Below are positions 12,985 to 24,934 of a DNA stretch of 64,000 nt, one piece after another (the stretch's first letter is position 1; every line of letters begins with the position of its first letter). The notes beneath the pieces were generated by a model that did not search any database, had not been told where the DNA came from, and saw only the letters and a program-made list of their open reading frames with translations. The DNA comes from Paratinospora sagittata (Eukaryota; Streptophyta; Magnoliopsida; Ranunculales; Menispermaceae): NCBI GenBank assembly GCA_035771175.1, contig CM069593.1:38534741-38598740 (forward strand). The letters are read 5' to 3'. Position numbers and translations under genes: made by a program.

Positions 12985-13604
12985 TTATATAACAAAGGGG
13001 GAAAAAAAGAGAGAACGGGCATTGGGGGATTGATATGTTTGAAAATGTCTCATGTTAATAAACATTCCCAGTTACATTTGGAGCAATTCCTCTTGTTGTG
13101 TAATATGCTTGTTTCTGTGGCAAGGGTGGATAACTCTAATAATATTATTAATAGAAGCACAAAGTAGTTATTCTTTCTCCTTGTAGGGAAGTTAAGGCAA
13201 GAAGGGAATATTGCCGGAAATCATTTCTACAAGTTTGCAATTCCACACGATGCGAGGGCATTTTATAAAAATATAACTTAAAATATTAAACTAAATAAAT
13301 TTTAATAATATAACCCTTCATTTAAAAATAAAAAACTTAGTCTTGTCACATTGTAGATATATCATTAAAAAAGGAATTAAAAAAAAACATATTTTTGATA
13401 AAAAGTTTTGTGATTACAAATATTAGTTACAAGCACCCGTGAATAAAAAGGTGTTGAAAGTGACAATAAAAAAAAGAAGCAAAAACAAAAAAATGAAATA
13501 ATTAAGGGGGATTCTGTGAATAAAAATGAGTTGAAAGTTATAAAAAAAAAGAAAAAAAAAAAAGAAAAAAGGGGTTGAAACTCATAAAAAGGAATAATAT
13601 TTAC
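12985..13604 (+). other. 3' UTR of gene 1 and AT-rich spacer
   Basis: After the stop there is an untranslated stretch with AATAAACA at about 13058 that can serve as polyadenylation signal. Beyond about 13140 the sequence becomes A-rich spacer with many poly-A tracts, up to the LTR that starts at 13605. No other gene is seen. Confidence 0.5.
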
Positions 13605-14468
13605 TGTTAGAGCAGAATCTGACCAACACTGAATTTGTTAATATGTGGAGGAGATGAGCTGACCTGGAACTCTGAATCGCCGGACTTCAACAGAACTTCG
13701 TCGTATAAATCTAAAACTAACGGAAACAAGAAAAAGGCTCTCGTGATGAACACCAGTGTGGTGCCGGCTGAAGGTTCTCCGATGCCTAAGTCAATGCTTG
13801 CTTCAATGTAAAAATTGAAATCTTGCTCAAACTTTAGAATGTGTTTTTTCATACCTTTGGAGGAATAGTAGTGGGCTATTTATAGGAGAAGTCTCCTGGC
13901 CAGGGTGGCTAGCTACCCAATAGGCATGTGCTACTTATTGATATCTAATTTACTAGTAGGTGTGATGAGTTGTCGAGCTCATCTGCTCTGGGATTATAGG
14001 TTTCCCTATCCCAAATGAAGTGGAACTCATCCTTGTTCACAGATTGCAATTTATCTGTGATTTTTCGGGATAACTACAATTTTCGTACACGTCTCTATCC
14101 CAGATATTCTGGGATCCACTTTGTGTTGTGCTGTAATACGCCAACTCTAGAGGTCAACCTTGTTCCCACAAGAGACTGAGGTAGTCGAGGTCCGAGCTAT
14201 CGGTGATTAGGAAATTCAGAATGTTTACCTCAAGTTCTCTAGTGGGGAGCTCGGCTGTGACCGAGCTGTTGTATATTTAACCACCTCGAAGATTTGTTGT
14301 GGATGACCTTTGTCGACAGCTCGTCTTTGCCTAGTTGTCGGTCGTAAATTTTTTGATTTTCTTCCATAATCCTCTAGACTGAAGCCTGTTGCTTTGTCGA
14401 CCTCGTGGACAATGCCTGACACTGAGCTTACGTTGCCAGCTCAGTTAGGCCGAGCTTATGGTCCAACA
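13605..14468 (-). repeat. 3' LTR of the TAT element
   Basis: On + it begins TGTTAGAGC and ends GGTCCAACA. On minus it therefore starts TGTTGGACCATA, the same terminus as the LTRs at 1950 and 3233. Its length (864) is close to the 828 bases of the LTR at 3233. An adjacent polypurine tract fixes the right end. The matching 5' LTR is not present. Confidence 0.7.
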
Positions 14469-14482
14469 TTTACCCCCCACCC
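14469..14482 (-). other. Polypurine tract of the TAT element
   Basis: On minus this reads GGGTGGGGGGTAAA, directly before the LTR start TGTTGG. This is the expected primer site for plus-strand DNA synthesis. Confidence 0.7.
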
Positions 14483-14694
14483 AAGTTTTTTGGTTTCATC
14501 GGAGCCTGGAGAGTTCTTGTTTCGGAAGGTCGATCTCGGTCCACGTGGCACTGAGCATTCGTGCCACATATCGTCATCGGGATTTGCATTAGGCGGTGAT
14601 GGATGTTGTGGTACGGCACGACATATCGGCTGCTTGACACGCCATCTTTGGATGTGCGTCCCAACATCCAACTAACAGAGTTGGCCGAGGTTCA

Positions 14695-14704
14695 GCTATA
14701 TATA
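14695..14704 (+). promoter_or_regulatory. TATA box of the TAT antisense accessory gene
   Basis: GCTATATATACGGG lies in internal sequence between the polypurine tract and the accessory ORF. Leaving out the later solo-LTR insertion, it is about 215 bases upstream of the ATG at 17514. The equivalent TATA at 3019-3028 lies about 165 bases upstream of its ORF. Confidence 0.5.
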
Positions 14705-14825
14705 CGGGACCCTACCATTTGCATTTTCACCCTCAACCCTCTCCTTCTACAGCTCGATATTTTTCCTGCGCGGCCTTCCTTTTTCTTCTTTTATTTTCTA
14801 GGTCGATATAGTCTTTCTTAAGATG

Positions 14826-15018
14826 TGTCACGACGCCCCTGACATAGGCTGACGTCATGACCGACACAGTATACTATACACTGTACATACTCGTATACAA
14901 TATATAATACACTGTCAGCCTCAACGGACATTCACAAAAATCCTCAAAATTTTTAGAAATTTTGACAGCATCTCCCCATAAAATGGACAATTCACATTTT
15001 TTCCTGATATACCACAAA

Positions 15019-15064
<46 letters not shown>

Positions 15065-17421
15065 CATTTCATTCATTTCACAAATCAAATTCTCCCATGA
15101 TAAATATATATGATCATCTCATTTTATCATCACAAGCATTATATAACCCAAAATATCAAATCAAAATCTATGTTTCCTTAACACCCATCTATGTGATAAT
15201 ATATATATGTAGGATGTGATATATATATTCATTTGAAAATAAAGAAAATATAATCTATTTCTTTTGCATACCCGTACATTAACAAAATAAGAATCTAACT
15301 CACGTATTTACTCTCGTGCTTTTCCTTTTAACTCTGTACCTGAAATATTGAAGGAAATGGAGTGAGCAACCAACAGCTCAGTGAATATATTTCTTGATAT
15401 GACAATTATATGCATTTAGGGAAATATGACATTTAAAATCATTTCAAACAATTATTAAATACATGCATCATTCAACAAATATATCATACATGTCAACAAC
15501 ATAGATTTCATGAGTTTTCAAGAAAACAATGCATCCTTTTTCACGAAATCCACAATCTCCTTCCTCAAGAGAGCGGGTCTAACTCTTGTATGACTGTTAC
15601 AAGGTAGCCACAACCTTTTATTACCCAATTCACAGTCATTTCAAGGATCTCCAATCCTTATTAGGACAGGCCTACTGACAATGAGGTTACGCATAACACT
15701 TATCCGGGTCTAATTCCTAACGAAATGACACCACCTTGCCTTTGCAAGTCTCACATGCTCCAATGCTAAAAAGAAATCATTTATGAATGCAAATTAAAAC
15801 ACAATGCAACAATATATGCATAACATATTTACATTCAAACATTTCATATATATAAAATGCCATACAAGAACCAAAATTAAGAAAATATACTCACAGGACT
15901 TTTCAACTTAATTACAATCACCGTCGCTTTCGAGTAAAGCTCCAATTTAAATCCAACTAACCCAACATGTTACAACCACTCCATAATTCAATTTCATTTA
16001 TTCATATCTATTTACATCTTTAATTTCTCAACTCACTTTAAATCACTAATAATAAAGATCAACCTGAAAAATCTTATACACATTCGGTGAATTTAAATTC
16101 CAACTCAATTTATGACTCATAAGCAGTTGAAGAAACTACTATCTCGTTTCTGTGGTCAATCTAGATATTTTCACAAGAAAGAACGGTGAAAATAGATTTT
16201 CAATTCATATTTCCACTAGTTCTCAGTTTTATTTTTCTCCTGGAATATATATCAATTTTATTAAAAATATAGTATATTCCTAAAATTATTCTGTCCATAT
16301 CGACACGTGTAAAGTCCGTCATACTACCATTCTACTACCTTCAACAGGTATTTTACTAAGATTTTACACGCTCGCGAAGGTTACGAAAACGAAAGTAAAT
16401 TTTTCTCACCGAAATCATATATTTAGTTACTAAAAATATCAAATTATATCCAAAAATCACAATCTTAATATCGAAACGTCTGGAATTCAGTTCTCTTCGA
16501 TTCTATGATCTCAAACTGGAGTTTCATTGGATTCTAATTCCATTTTATTCACTGGAAATAATCACCGTACTGTTCACGTCACTGTTCATTGGAAACATAG
16601 ATAATTTTTTATTAAAATTGTCAAACGGTCTCCAAAAATCATAAAATTAGCATCGATGGACTCACAACAGTTCATTCTACCATTCTATAGCCTTAAACTG
16701 CAGTTTCATCGGGTTTAATATGATTCGAAAGGTCTCCAATATAAACTCTAACTTCCAACAGCCATAAAAGTTTCAAATGACCAAATAAATGAAATCGAAC
16801 CACATATTCGGGGCTCCTACAGTCTATGAAGTGTTTTTTCACCTTTCGAACAAATTTTCATCCAAGTTGGGTAAAAACTCCAATTTTGAAAATACTGTAA
16901 AACAACTCCCATAGCTAAAATTACTCCGCTAGAATCGTCATACACTAGTTAAAGATCAATTTCACGAAGAACTAAAGTGAAAATCACTTACCGCGAGTCC
17001 CGATTTTACGCGAATCCCGCGTTTCTCTCCTTTCTCCTCTCTTCCCTTATTCGCCGTTCTTCTTTCTTCTCTCTTTCTTTCTTTTTTTTTCAATGTTAGA
17101 GAGATATGGATTAGAAATGAGAGAGATTAGAAATATATATAAAAAAATGATCCTATGCACCTCATCTAACTTAATAAAACAACTTCCCCATCTTAATATT
17201 TAACTTTCATTCATTCAATCATAGTATTCATTAATTCATTAAATAATTCAATTTCAATCTACACCATTTTCTTAATTTAATTTATAACTCAATTCACTTA
17301 TTTCACATGTATTCATATACACACATACAGTTGACCTCCTACGTATAAAATATGTGTATTATACATCTCGAGATACGTGTAATTTAACGTATGTATTTAA
17401 TTAAAACTACGGGGTATTACA
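14826..17421 (-). mobile_element. Solo LTR, 2.6 kb, with 5-bp target duplication AGATG
   Basis: It begins TGTCACGACGCCCC and ends GGGGTATTACA on +, so on minus it reads TGTAATACCCC...CGTGACA, as in Tekay/Del-type chromovirus LTRs. AGATG at 14821-14825 is repeated exactly at 17422-17426. No internal coding region or second LTR is present, so LTR-LTR recombination removed the rest. A diverged relative occupies 62249 to the window end. It lies between the polypurine tract and the accessory ORF of the TAT element. It contains a (TA)n run at about 15027-15062 and CT-rich sequence at about 17020-17090. Confidence 0.82.
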
Positions 17422-17513
17422 AGATGTTTTTTCTTCAGCAGTTCATCGCCGACCTGGGGTGATCCTCTTCTGAGGATTCTAACCTCGAGCTGTCGCCTTT
17501 CCTCGGTAAGGCA

Positions 17514-19644
17514 ATGGCAACTCTTTCCTCTTCCGACCCTTCTGATGAGGAAAGCTCGTCTAGGGGCGTTGAAGTCCTAGACAGGGACCTAGCTGTTCTC
17601 GGCTCAGGTTATCCGCCCCGAGGTGAGCTTATAAGAGAGGCACCGAGTACCTCGGGTCACCGAGCTGACAAGGGTCCTCTAAACCTTGAGGGGGATGCCT
17701 CTGATGATGACGAGGCCGAGGTGGAGGGTGGCCAGAATGTTGAGTTTTCCATAGACTTGGTTCGCTCGTCGATTGCCTCGGCCCAATTAGACTACCTTAG
17801 AGCTCTTCTAGGCATCCCGAAGTCAGTTCAGCTGAGCGTCCCTGATTGCGAGGACTTTCCGAGCCGACCTAAGGAGGGTGAGGTCGTCTTCCATGTTGAC
17901 TGGTTCAAATATGGGGTGACTTTGCCCTTGCCAAAAATAGTGTGTCGATTTTTTGCGGACCTGGGGGTTGCACCAGGTCAACTCAGCCCCAACGTTTAGA
18001 GGGCTTTCCTGAGTTGCATGGTGTTTTGGAAGGAGAAAAAGTGGACTAATTACACTTTTGTGAATTTCAAGCTGAATTATCAACCGAAGCTTCACCCCGG
18101 CTCCTCGGAGTGGTATTACGTGGCAAAGTGGCCCGACCTCAATAGGCGACCTCTGTTAATAATGAAAAATCCAACCTTGAACAAGGATTGGAAGGACGTC
18201 TGGTTCCTTATTGCAGGGAATTGGGCAGAGGAGGTCGGCATTGTGCCTATGAACTACGCCTACCCAGGTACCGAGTTGACCTTCTTTCCTTCCTCATGGT
18301 TTTTTTTTATTTTTGAGCTCGGCATCTCATCTATCGTTTATCGTTGTGCAACTCACTGGGACAGCCCATACAAGTCTGAAGGCGCTGACCTAACGAGATC
18401 TGTAAAATCCCCTTCATGAAGCATTGATATGTCGAGATCCTAACGGTAGCTCGCATTTTTCGAGCCGGACTCATCCAAACCAAGAAGCTCTTCTCCGGAT
18501 GTAAGTGTCGCGCTGGTCTGTTCCTTGTATTTTACTTTGTTTCCTTGTCTTACTAGTCCGTTGTTTTCATTTCAGCTTTTCCTGCCAACGTGATGGCCCA
18601 AACCCAGCCAAGTCGTCGCGCACTGAACTTGGATAAACTCCAAGATGCCAGCGCTGGCGCTTCTGTGCCTGATGAGACTGGCTCAACCACTGGGCCTTCA
18701 ACTGGACCCCCCACCCCTCTACCTACAGCTAGGGCTGGGGTGTGTTCGTCAGCTCAGCCCGCCACTTTGGCTCCTCGAGTTGTCGTGGTTATTGCCTCCG
18801 CCGGGGTGCAAGACACTTCAGCTCAGCGAAAAGGAAAGTCTAACCCGACCAACCTTCCCACAGCTCGTCCTGTGAAGTGTTTTCGGGACCTCGATCCTCC
18901 TGTTACTTGGGTTGGCACCCTCGACCTTACCCATCGGGGATTTTTGGTCGGGGTCCCGCATCATCAGGTCAAGCTGGCCAAGATGATGAGCTCGGGGAGA
19001 GTCTTTCCAAGGCTATTTCCCAGATCGTCGAGGTGATTTTTCGTTTTCCCCTTAACTGCTTCTCTTTTTTCTTTTTCGAAAAACTTTCTAATCGGTTGTT
19101 CCTTGAATGTTGTAGGGTGTCTTTCACGCGATCCTTGGTCTTTGGAAGTCTGAGTACATTCTTACTGCAACGAAGAGATGTCCCATCAAGTCGAGGAGGC
19201 AACTGCTCAAGCTTCTAAGGCTAAGGTCGATCTATCCCAACTCCGACGCGAGTTTGAGCTCGTCACTTCTGCTAACGAGGTGTTTCAGGACAAACTCGCA
19301 GCAAAGGACACCTAACTGGTGAACATCTAATCCGAGAAACGTCGTCAGGCCGTGGAAGACTTCAAGGCTTCCGAGGAGTATCAAAAGGCTTTCGTTCAGA
19401 GTACGAAGATGGCCAGGTTGACATGCACATTGACATTGCCAAGTACTTTGGGGACAAGGTTAACATAACGGCCTTAGATACTTTCATGGCCGAGCAAGGC
19501 GGGGAGGGCGAGGCCGAGGAGGGCGCTGGAGTTGGGGAGGTCGACGAGATGGTTGAGAAGCAGGTCGGAGGGAACGATGGTGACCAGGAAGTTGATGGTG
19601 GCGATGGTCACATAATTGACCTAGGCTCCTCTCTTGCAGTTTAG
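17514..19644 (+). pseudogene. TAT accessory gene (putative plant transposon, gypsy-type transposase-like domain), broken
   Basis: It starts MATLSSSDPSDEE with an acidic Ser-rich leader. Then comes a domain read as '...FSIDLVRSSIASAQLDYL...' and '...GVTLPLPKIVCRFFADLGV...GQLSPN', which I know from plant proteins labelled 'transposase (putative) gypsy type' (PF04195). A TAG at 17997-17999 interrupts it, and the frame then continues in phase (WKEKKWTNYTFVNFKL, SSEWYYVAKWPDLNRRP) to a donor at 18267/18268. A likely acceptor is at 18575, followed by a Pro/Ser/Thr-rich linker. A damaged coiled-coil region (19200-19420) contains several stops. An acidic Gly-rich tail (GGEGEAEEGAGVGEVDE) ends at 19644. 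It is antisense to pol. Despite the label, transposase activity is not shown for this family. Confidence 0.65.
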
Positions 19645-20344
19645 ATTTTTGTGAGCTCGCACGCCGAGCTAAAACTCTTTTTTGATGAATGGAAATGACT
19701 TTTGTTTCAATGTTCCCTCTGTATTTAATGTTTTTCCTTGATTCTTGTTAGCTCGGCCTGATCAAGCTCTTCTCCTTTGTGAATTTCTTTTGTTACCGGG
19801 TTCAGGTCTTCTTCCGTGACCGAGCTGATTTTTTGTTGCGTTTGTTTATTGAGCACCTCAGCTAGCATCCTGAGCTTTATGTGTTGTCGTGTTGGTCTGT
19901 TGACTAAGCCAATTTTTGACATAAGTGTTGTATAAGGGGATTATTTCTTACTTCCTGGTGATGATTCGACCTTATGAGCTCGGACCTCAAGGTTTTTAGG
20001 TTTTAACCTTCTTCTCGGTGATAATTTGAGCTGACAAGCTCGGACCCCAAGATTTTGTAATATCCTCAGCGATAATCCGAGCTGATCAGTTCGGACCCCA
20101 AGGCTTTTATGAGGTCTAGCCTCCTTCTTGGAATTTATCCCAAGGCATTAACTATTTTCCCTTTCATCGTTGTTTGTTGACCGAAGAGTTTGTTTGCACA
20201 AGGTGTTGTCGAAAAAGAAATTATTTTATTCTACTAATGTAATAAGAAAATTATTCATGGTTCGTGTGAACCAAAAAGAAACAACTACTATACTACTCCT
20301 ACTTGCTACTGCTACTGGTAGTAGGACTTCAAGTGTTCTACATT
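19645..20344. other. TAT internal spacer between accessory gene and pol end
   Basis: This is non-coding sequence between the convergent 3' ends of the accessory gene and pol. A motif around 'gagct(c/g)a..agctcggacc(c/t)caagg' recurs at about 19972-19992, 20030-20056 and 20068-20106, giving three imperfect direct repeats. Confidence 0.45.
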
Positions 20345-22945
20345 CTAAGGCTTTGTGATTTTCCTTTCATCAAGGTCTTCTAGTTCATATACTCCGATTC
20401 TCGGGGTTGAGATGACTCTATATGGCCCTTCCCAGTTAGAACCGAATGATCCAGCTCTTGCTTCTTTGGTGTTTTGCATCACCTTTCTCAATATCAAGTC
20501 ACCAATCTTGAAACTTCGAGGTCGAACCTTAGAGTTGTAGTATCTTGAAATCCTTATTTGATAAGCGTCTAGTCTGATATGAGATTGCTCTCTCTTCTCC
20601 TCTAACAAGTTGAGCTCAATTTCTTGAGCCTGGGAGTTCTTCATCTCATTAAAGTGAGATGTTCTCAGGGTTGGGATGCTAAGCTCTAGTGGAATTACTG
20701 CTTCCATTCCCTAGGCTAAGAGAAAAAGGTGTTTCTTCTGTCGCCATCCTCAAGGTTGTCCTGACAACCATAACATTTGCAAAAGATCTTCAGCCCACGT
20801 GCTTTCTTTTCCACAATTCTCGCCTTCAACGTATGCTTGATGATCTTAACTACTTCTTTCACCTACCGATTTGCATGAGGATGAGCTGGTGTTGAGAAGA
20901 AATGGCGGATTTCGAGTTCATCGCAGAATGAGCTAAACTTAGAATTATCAAATTGCTTTTCGTTGTCTGATACTATGGCATATGGTACACCGAACCGACA
21001 TACGATTGATTGCTAGATGAACTTCGTGGTTTTTTGCTCAGTTATTTAGGCTAAAGGTTCTGCTTCAGCCCACTTGGTGAAGTAATCCACTGCTACGATG
21101 GCAAACCTCACTTGACCTTTGCAAATTGGGAAAGGTCGAATCAGGTTTACCCCCCACTGAGCGAAAGGCCACAGGCTTTGAATGCGACTCAAATCTTCAG
21201 GAGGAGCTCTTATGATTATAGCATGTCGCTAGCAACTGTTGCAGCTTTTAGCTGTTCTCAGTGCGTCGCGGTTGATAGTCGACCAGTAGTATCCCTGATG
21301 GAGTACTTTATAAGCCAGAACCCTTCCTCCTGAGTGACATGCGTGCACTTCATCCAAAACGAGTTGGGCTTGTTCTTCCCGTAAGCATTTGAGGTATGGC
21401 AAGTTGTAGCTGTGTCAGTATAGCCCATCATCGATCATCACATATCTTGCTCCCTATCGTTGTATCTTCCTAGCCGACAAGTTGTCATCTGGGAGCTCTT
21501 CTGTTTTCAGAAATGCCATAATCAGGTCCATGCAAGAAGAGTTGACCTCAGTAAGGCCGACCTGAGCTCCCTCCTTTATGCTCCTGTTATGCAGATATTC
21601 CACCGGTACTTGGGAAATGAGTTCATCCTCAGAGGACGAGGCGAGCTTTGAGAATGCATCGGCAAGGGAATTATCTACTCGCGGGATTTGGATGACCTCA
21701 TACTCTTCAAACTTGGTCAGCAGTTCTTTCACTATTTGCAGGTAGGCTTGCAAGTGATCATCTTTTGTTTGATATTCGGCGGTGACCTGCCTCGCTACTA
21801 ACTGCGAATCATAACATATTGTCACATTGCGTACCCCCTAGTTGAGCGCCATCCAAAGCCTTGCTAAAAGAGCTTCATATTTGGACTCATTATTAGAGAC
21901 CGAGAAGCCGTAACGAAGAGTTGTTAGGTGTTTCTCTCCCTTCGGAGAAATTAACACAATGCCTGATCCACTCCCCTGCTTGCATGATGATCCGTCGAGA
22001 AACAACTTCCACGTTAGCTCTAGCTCAACATCGATACCATCTTCTTCCCACTATCTAAATGAGAATTCTGTTACAAACTCTGTTAATGCCTGACCTTTAA
22101 TTGAGGTCCTCGGCTGGTACTCGATGTCAAATTCACTGAGCTCAATGGCCCATTTTTCCAACTTTCCAGAAGTCTCCGACTTTTACAATATTTGCCATAA
22201 TTGTTGTCGTGTGAGTACCACCGCCGTATGTGCCTGGAAATATGGTCTGAGCTTCTGAGCCGAGGTGATTAAGACGAGAGTGAGCTTTTCCATCTCAGTG
22301 TACCTTGTTTCTACATCGAGGAGGGATTTGCCCACATAGTAGATCGGCTTTTAGACACCTTGCTTCTCCCTGACGAGGTCGGGGTTCACAGCTGTGTCCG
22401 AAATAGACAAATAGATGAAGAGTTTTTCTCCTGGAATGGGCTTTGACAATAATGAGGATGAGCTGAGGTAGGTCTTCAGCTCTTGGAAAACTCATTCACA
22501 TTCTTCGTCCCATTCAACAACCTTCTTCTTTATCAATTTGAAGAAAATAAGGCACTTATCCGTGGACTTCGATACAAATTTATTAAATGCAGTGATACAT
22601 CCCGTCAAATGTTGCACCTCCTTTATGGTCTGCGGTGGCTTCCTCTCTATGATAGCTCGGATTTTGTCAGGGTTTGCTTCGATTCCTCTTTGATTGATAA
22701 GAAAACCAAGGAATTTTCCCGTCGTAACCCCGTAAGTACTTGGTTGGATTAAGCCTCATGTTGTAGTGCCGAATAATTTCAATCACATCTCTGAGGTCCT
22801 CTGGATGAGCTGTCGACCTAAAGATTTTTAAGAGCATGTCATCGACATAGACCTCCATATTCATCCCAATCTTGTCCTCGAACACACGATTCACCAAGCT
22901 CTGATAGGTAGCTCTTGCATTCTTCAATCCGAATGGCATAACTTT
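20345..22945 (-). pseudogene. TAT pol, 3' part: RT end, RNase H, integrase
   Basis: On minus the frame starts in RT just left of the chromovirus insertion (MPFGLKNARATYQSLVNRVF). The YVDD catalytic motif is at 22849-22838. A tether/RNase H region follows at about 22100-21650 (DGSSCKQGSG, NNESKYEAL, YDSQLVARQV, PRVDNSLADAFSKLASS). Integrase pieces are at 21100-20900 (VDYFTKWAEAEPLA, IVSDNEKQFD), and the C-terminal part (RSFKIGDLILRKV, NWEGPYRV, YELEDLD) ends at a stop at 20345. Many in-frame stops lie between the pieces, and the integrase third acidic position appears changed near 20860. The wording matches TAT-lineage polyproteins. Confidence 0.75.
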
Positions 22946-24260
22946 TGTCACACCCCGCCCGAACGCACCTAAACCGGTGGAACACTCACAGGCGGGGCAC
23001 GAATGCATTATAACAGTTACCGAGTGCGCAGGAACACAATTGAGTACAAATCTGATTTCATTAATTTCAGAATGTATTTTTGTACAAAATTTAATTGAGG
23101 AAACATTCTCCCAAAATCTCCCTAATAAATAAGCAAGGGGTACAAAATGAGGGTCCAAAACACCTCTACCCAATCCATCCTAGTCTCCGGTAAAAATGGT
23201 TAACAACAGGGTGAGCTATTGCCTAGTGGGTAAAATAGTTCATGAATACGACAATTAATAAAGAAGACTTCATAATTAAACATCACATATACACAACATA
23301 ACATCATAAACAGTACAATGTGGCTCAACAAGAATATATGCATGACACCGTCTCGTAATGATTCTGTGATCATTCATCGCCCTGGGTTCACATACAGATG
23401 TCTATCCCCACGTAATCCTGGGTTCACATTGTACGTCCCCCCTCAAGGGAAACATCAATAATAATGAGCACTGCTCCAATAACTATTTCATAGATCACAA
23501 ACCACTTACGTCCCTAGGTGGTTATGTATGATGACTATGCATGTGCAGGTCCGGTCTTTACTAATACTAGATAGGATTTGGCAACGTCTAGTGATACCTA
23601 TCAAGGTCGACATAACCACATGCGTTGTTAGGATATCCAATATCACTTGTACAAGGAGATAGCTTTCAAATAAGACCAACCAGACCAGTCTCCTGTCAAG
23701 AGTTGGGACACAAGGTCCGCTTAAATACCATGTCTTCTAGAGCAGCAAGCTGCCTCCCGTTCACTATTCAAAGTTACTGAGGACAAGACTAAGTCTGGTT
23801 GAGTCAAATTGACCACTAATCCGGTGTAGTAACAGTGTAATACATGGACTCCAAATATAAAGGCATAAGTATGGTATGTATGAACATTATACGCAATAAT
23901 GCAGTGTAAATGAATAATAGACATAATGATAAATGAATGAAAAATTTATTAAAATTCATAAGACACGCAAACATATGTTTTGTTCCCTACCTTCAGATAA
24001 AACTTCTTGCAAAAACTGGAGCTTCTTCCCGAGCAAAACCACTTCGCACCGCAAAGAGAGTCTCAAAAAGAGAGGGAGAAAGTCCCAAAAGAGAGAGAGA
24101 GAGAGAGTCTCTAGAAAAGGGAGATAGAGTGAGGATGAGTGGTGTGAGAAATGAGGGGGGGAGGTTCATTTTATAGCAACAAACATGCCCAAACCTTCGG
24201 GCATGTCGCCCGAACGTCAATTTTTTTTTTTTTTTTTTTTTGTAAACCGGGGGTATTACA
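22946..24260 (-). repeat. 3' LTR of the chromovirus
   Basis: It spans TGTCACACCCCG to GGGGGTATTACA on + (1315 bases). Compared with the other LTR it has an extra segment at about 23731-23785 and a long T run at 24219-24241. Confidence 0.85.
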
Positions 24261-24274
24261 TTCTACCCCCTTAA
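24261..24274 (-). other. Polypurine tract of the chromovirus
   Basis: On minus it reads TTAAGGGGGTAGAA directly before the LTR start TGTAATACC. Confidence 0.7.
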
Positions 24275-24295
24275 AAGAATTTTTCCCTCAAAATT

Positions 24296-24766
24296 TCAGT
24301 CCATGTTGTGATGATTGTTGTCTTCATGAGATTCACTACCTTCGTCATCATTCACAAGATCAGGGTAATGGTGGTAAGGTCCCTGAATTCTACCGTGGCT
24401 GGTGGAATCCGCGATATCATCAAACAATGGAGAGCAAATGGAATCGAATTCGTCTACAGAAGGTTCCGACATTTGCCTGACAGATGGTGGTGCAAGGCAC
24501 TGCAAGTTACAGCGTTTCAAGGGAGGTAGGTTGAGCGACGGAATGCTTTTTCCTACAGTTGCCCGAATTCGGCCGCCTGACAATTTTGGTAAAAGATCCT
24601 GCCAAGATGAGCACACTGGATTGTTCCGGGCAATTTTGTTACGATAAATCCATACACGCTCTGGTGATAGGGATCGTTGCCGCAGAGGCGATGGAGTTGG
24701 TGAGGCAAAAAATTGTGGTTTGATTCGGAGCTTGAAGGAGTTTTCACTGGTTGCCAAGCATGCCAT
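24296..24766 (-). CDS. Unrecognised 156-codon ORF between pol and 3' LTR
   Basis: An uninterrupted frame of 156 codons (MACLATSENSFKLRIKPQ... to ...NDDEGSESHEDNNHHNMD) ends 36 bases from the 3' LTR. I do not recognise it. It is Ser/Pro-rich in the first half (SPTPSPLRQRSLSPERV) and acidic with His at the end. It stands out because the neighbouring pol is full of stops over similar lengths. It may be a chance frame in the 3' untranslated region, an element accessory ORF or a captured host fragment. No intron or promoter evidence was seen. Confidence 0.3.
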   Translation of the reverse strand: MACLATSENSFKLRIKPQFFASPTPSPLRQRSLSPERVWIYRNKIARNNPVCSSWQDLLPKLSGGRIRATVGKSIPSLNLPPLKRCNLQCLAPPSVRQMSEPSVDEFDSICSPLFDDIADSTSHGRIQGPYHHYPDLVNDDEGSESHEDNNHHNMD

Positions 24767-24934
24767 GGTGTGTGTGGTTCATTACTCCCATCGGTGTTGT
24801 TTTCAAACATCTGCATGGTTATTTTAAATGAAACAATATATTAAGATATTGTAAAAAAAGTTTCATAATTTCAATGATTAGTGAAATAGTACAATGTATC
24901 ACATCATCAATTATTACTAGAAAATAATTCGGGG

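Noticed and set aside
13607..13852. 81-codon minus-strand frame
   Set aside because: It lies wholly inside the TAT LTR, where chance frames are expected.
17514..19644. Naming the accessory gene a true transposase
   Set aside because: The family label is historical; no catalytic residues are seen and it sits inside an LTR retrotransposon.
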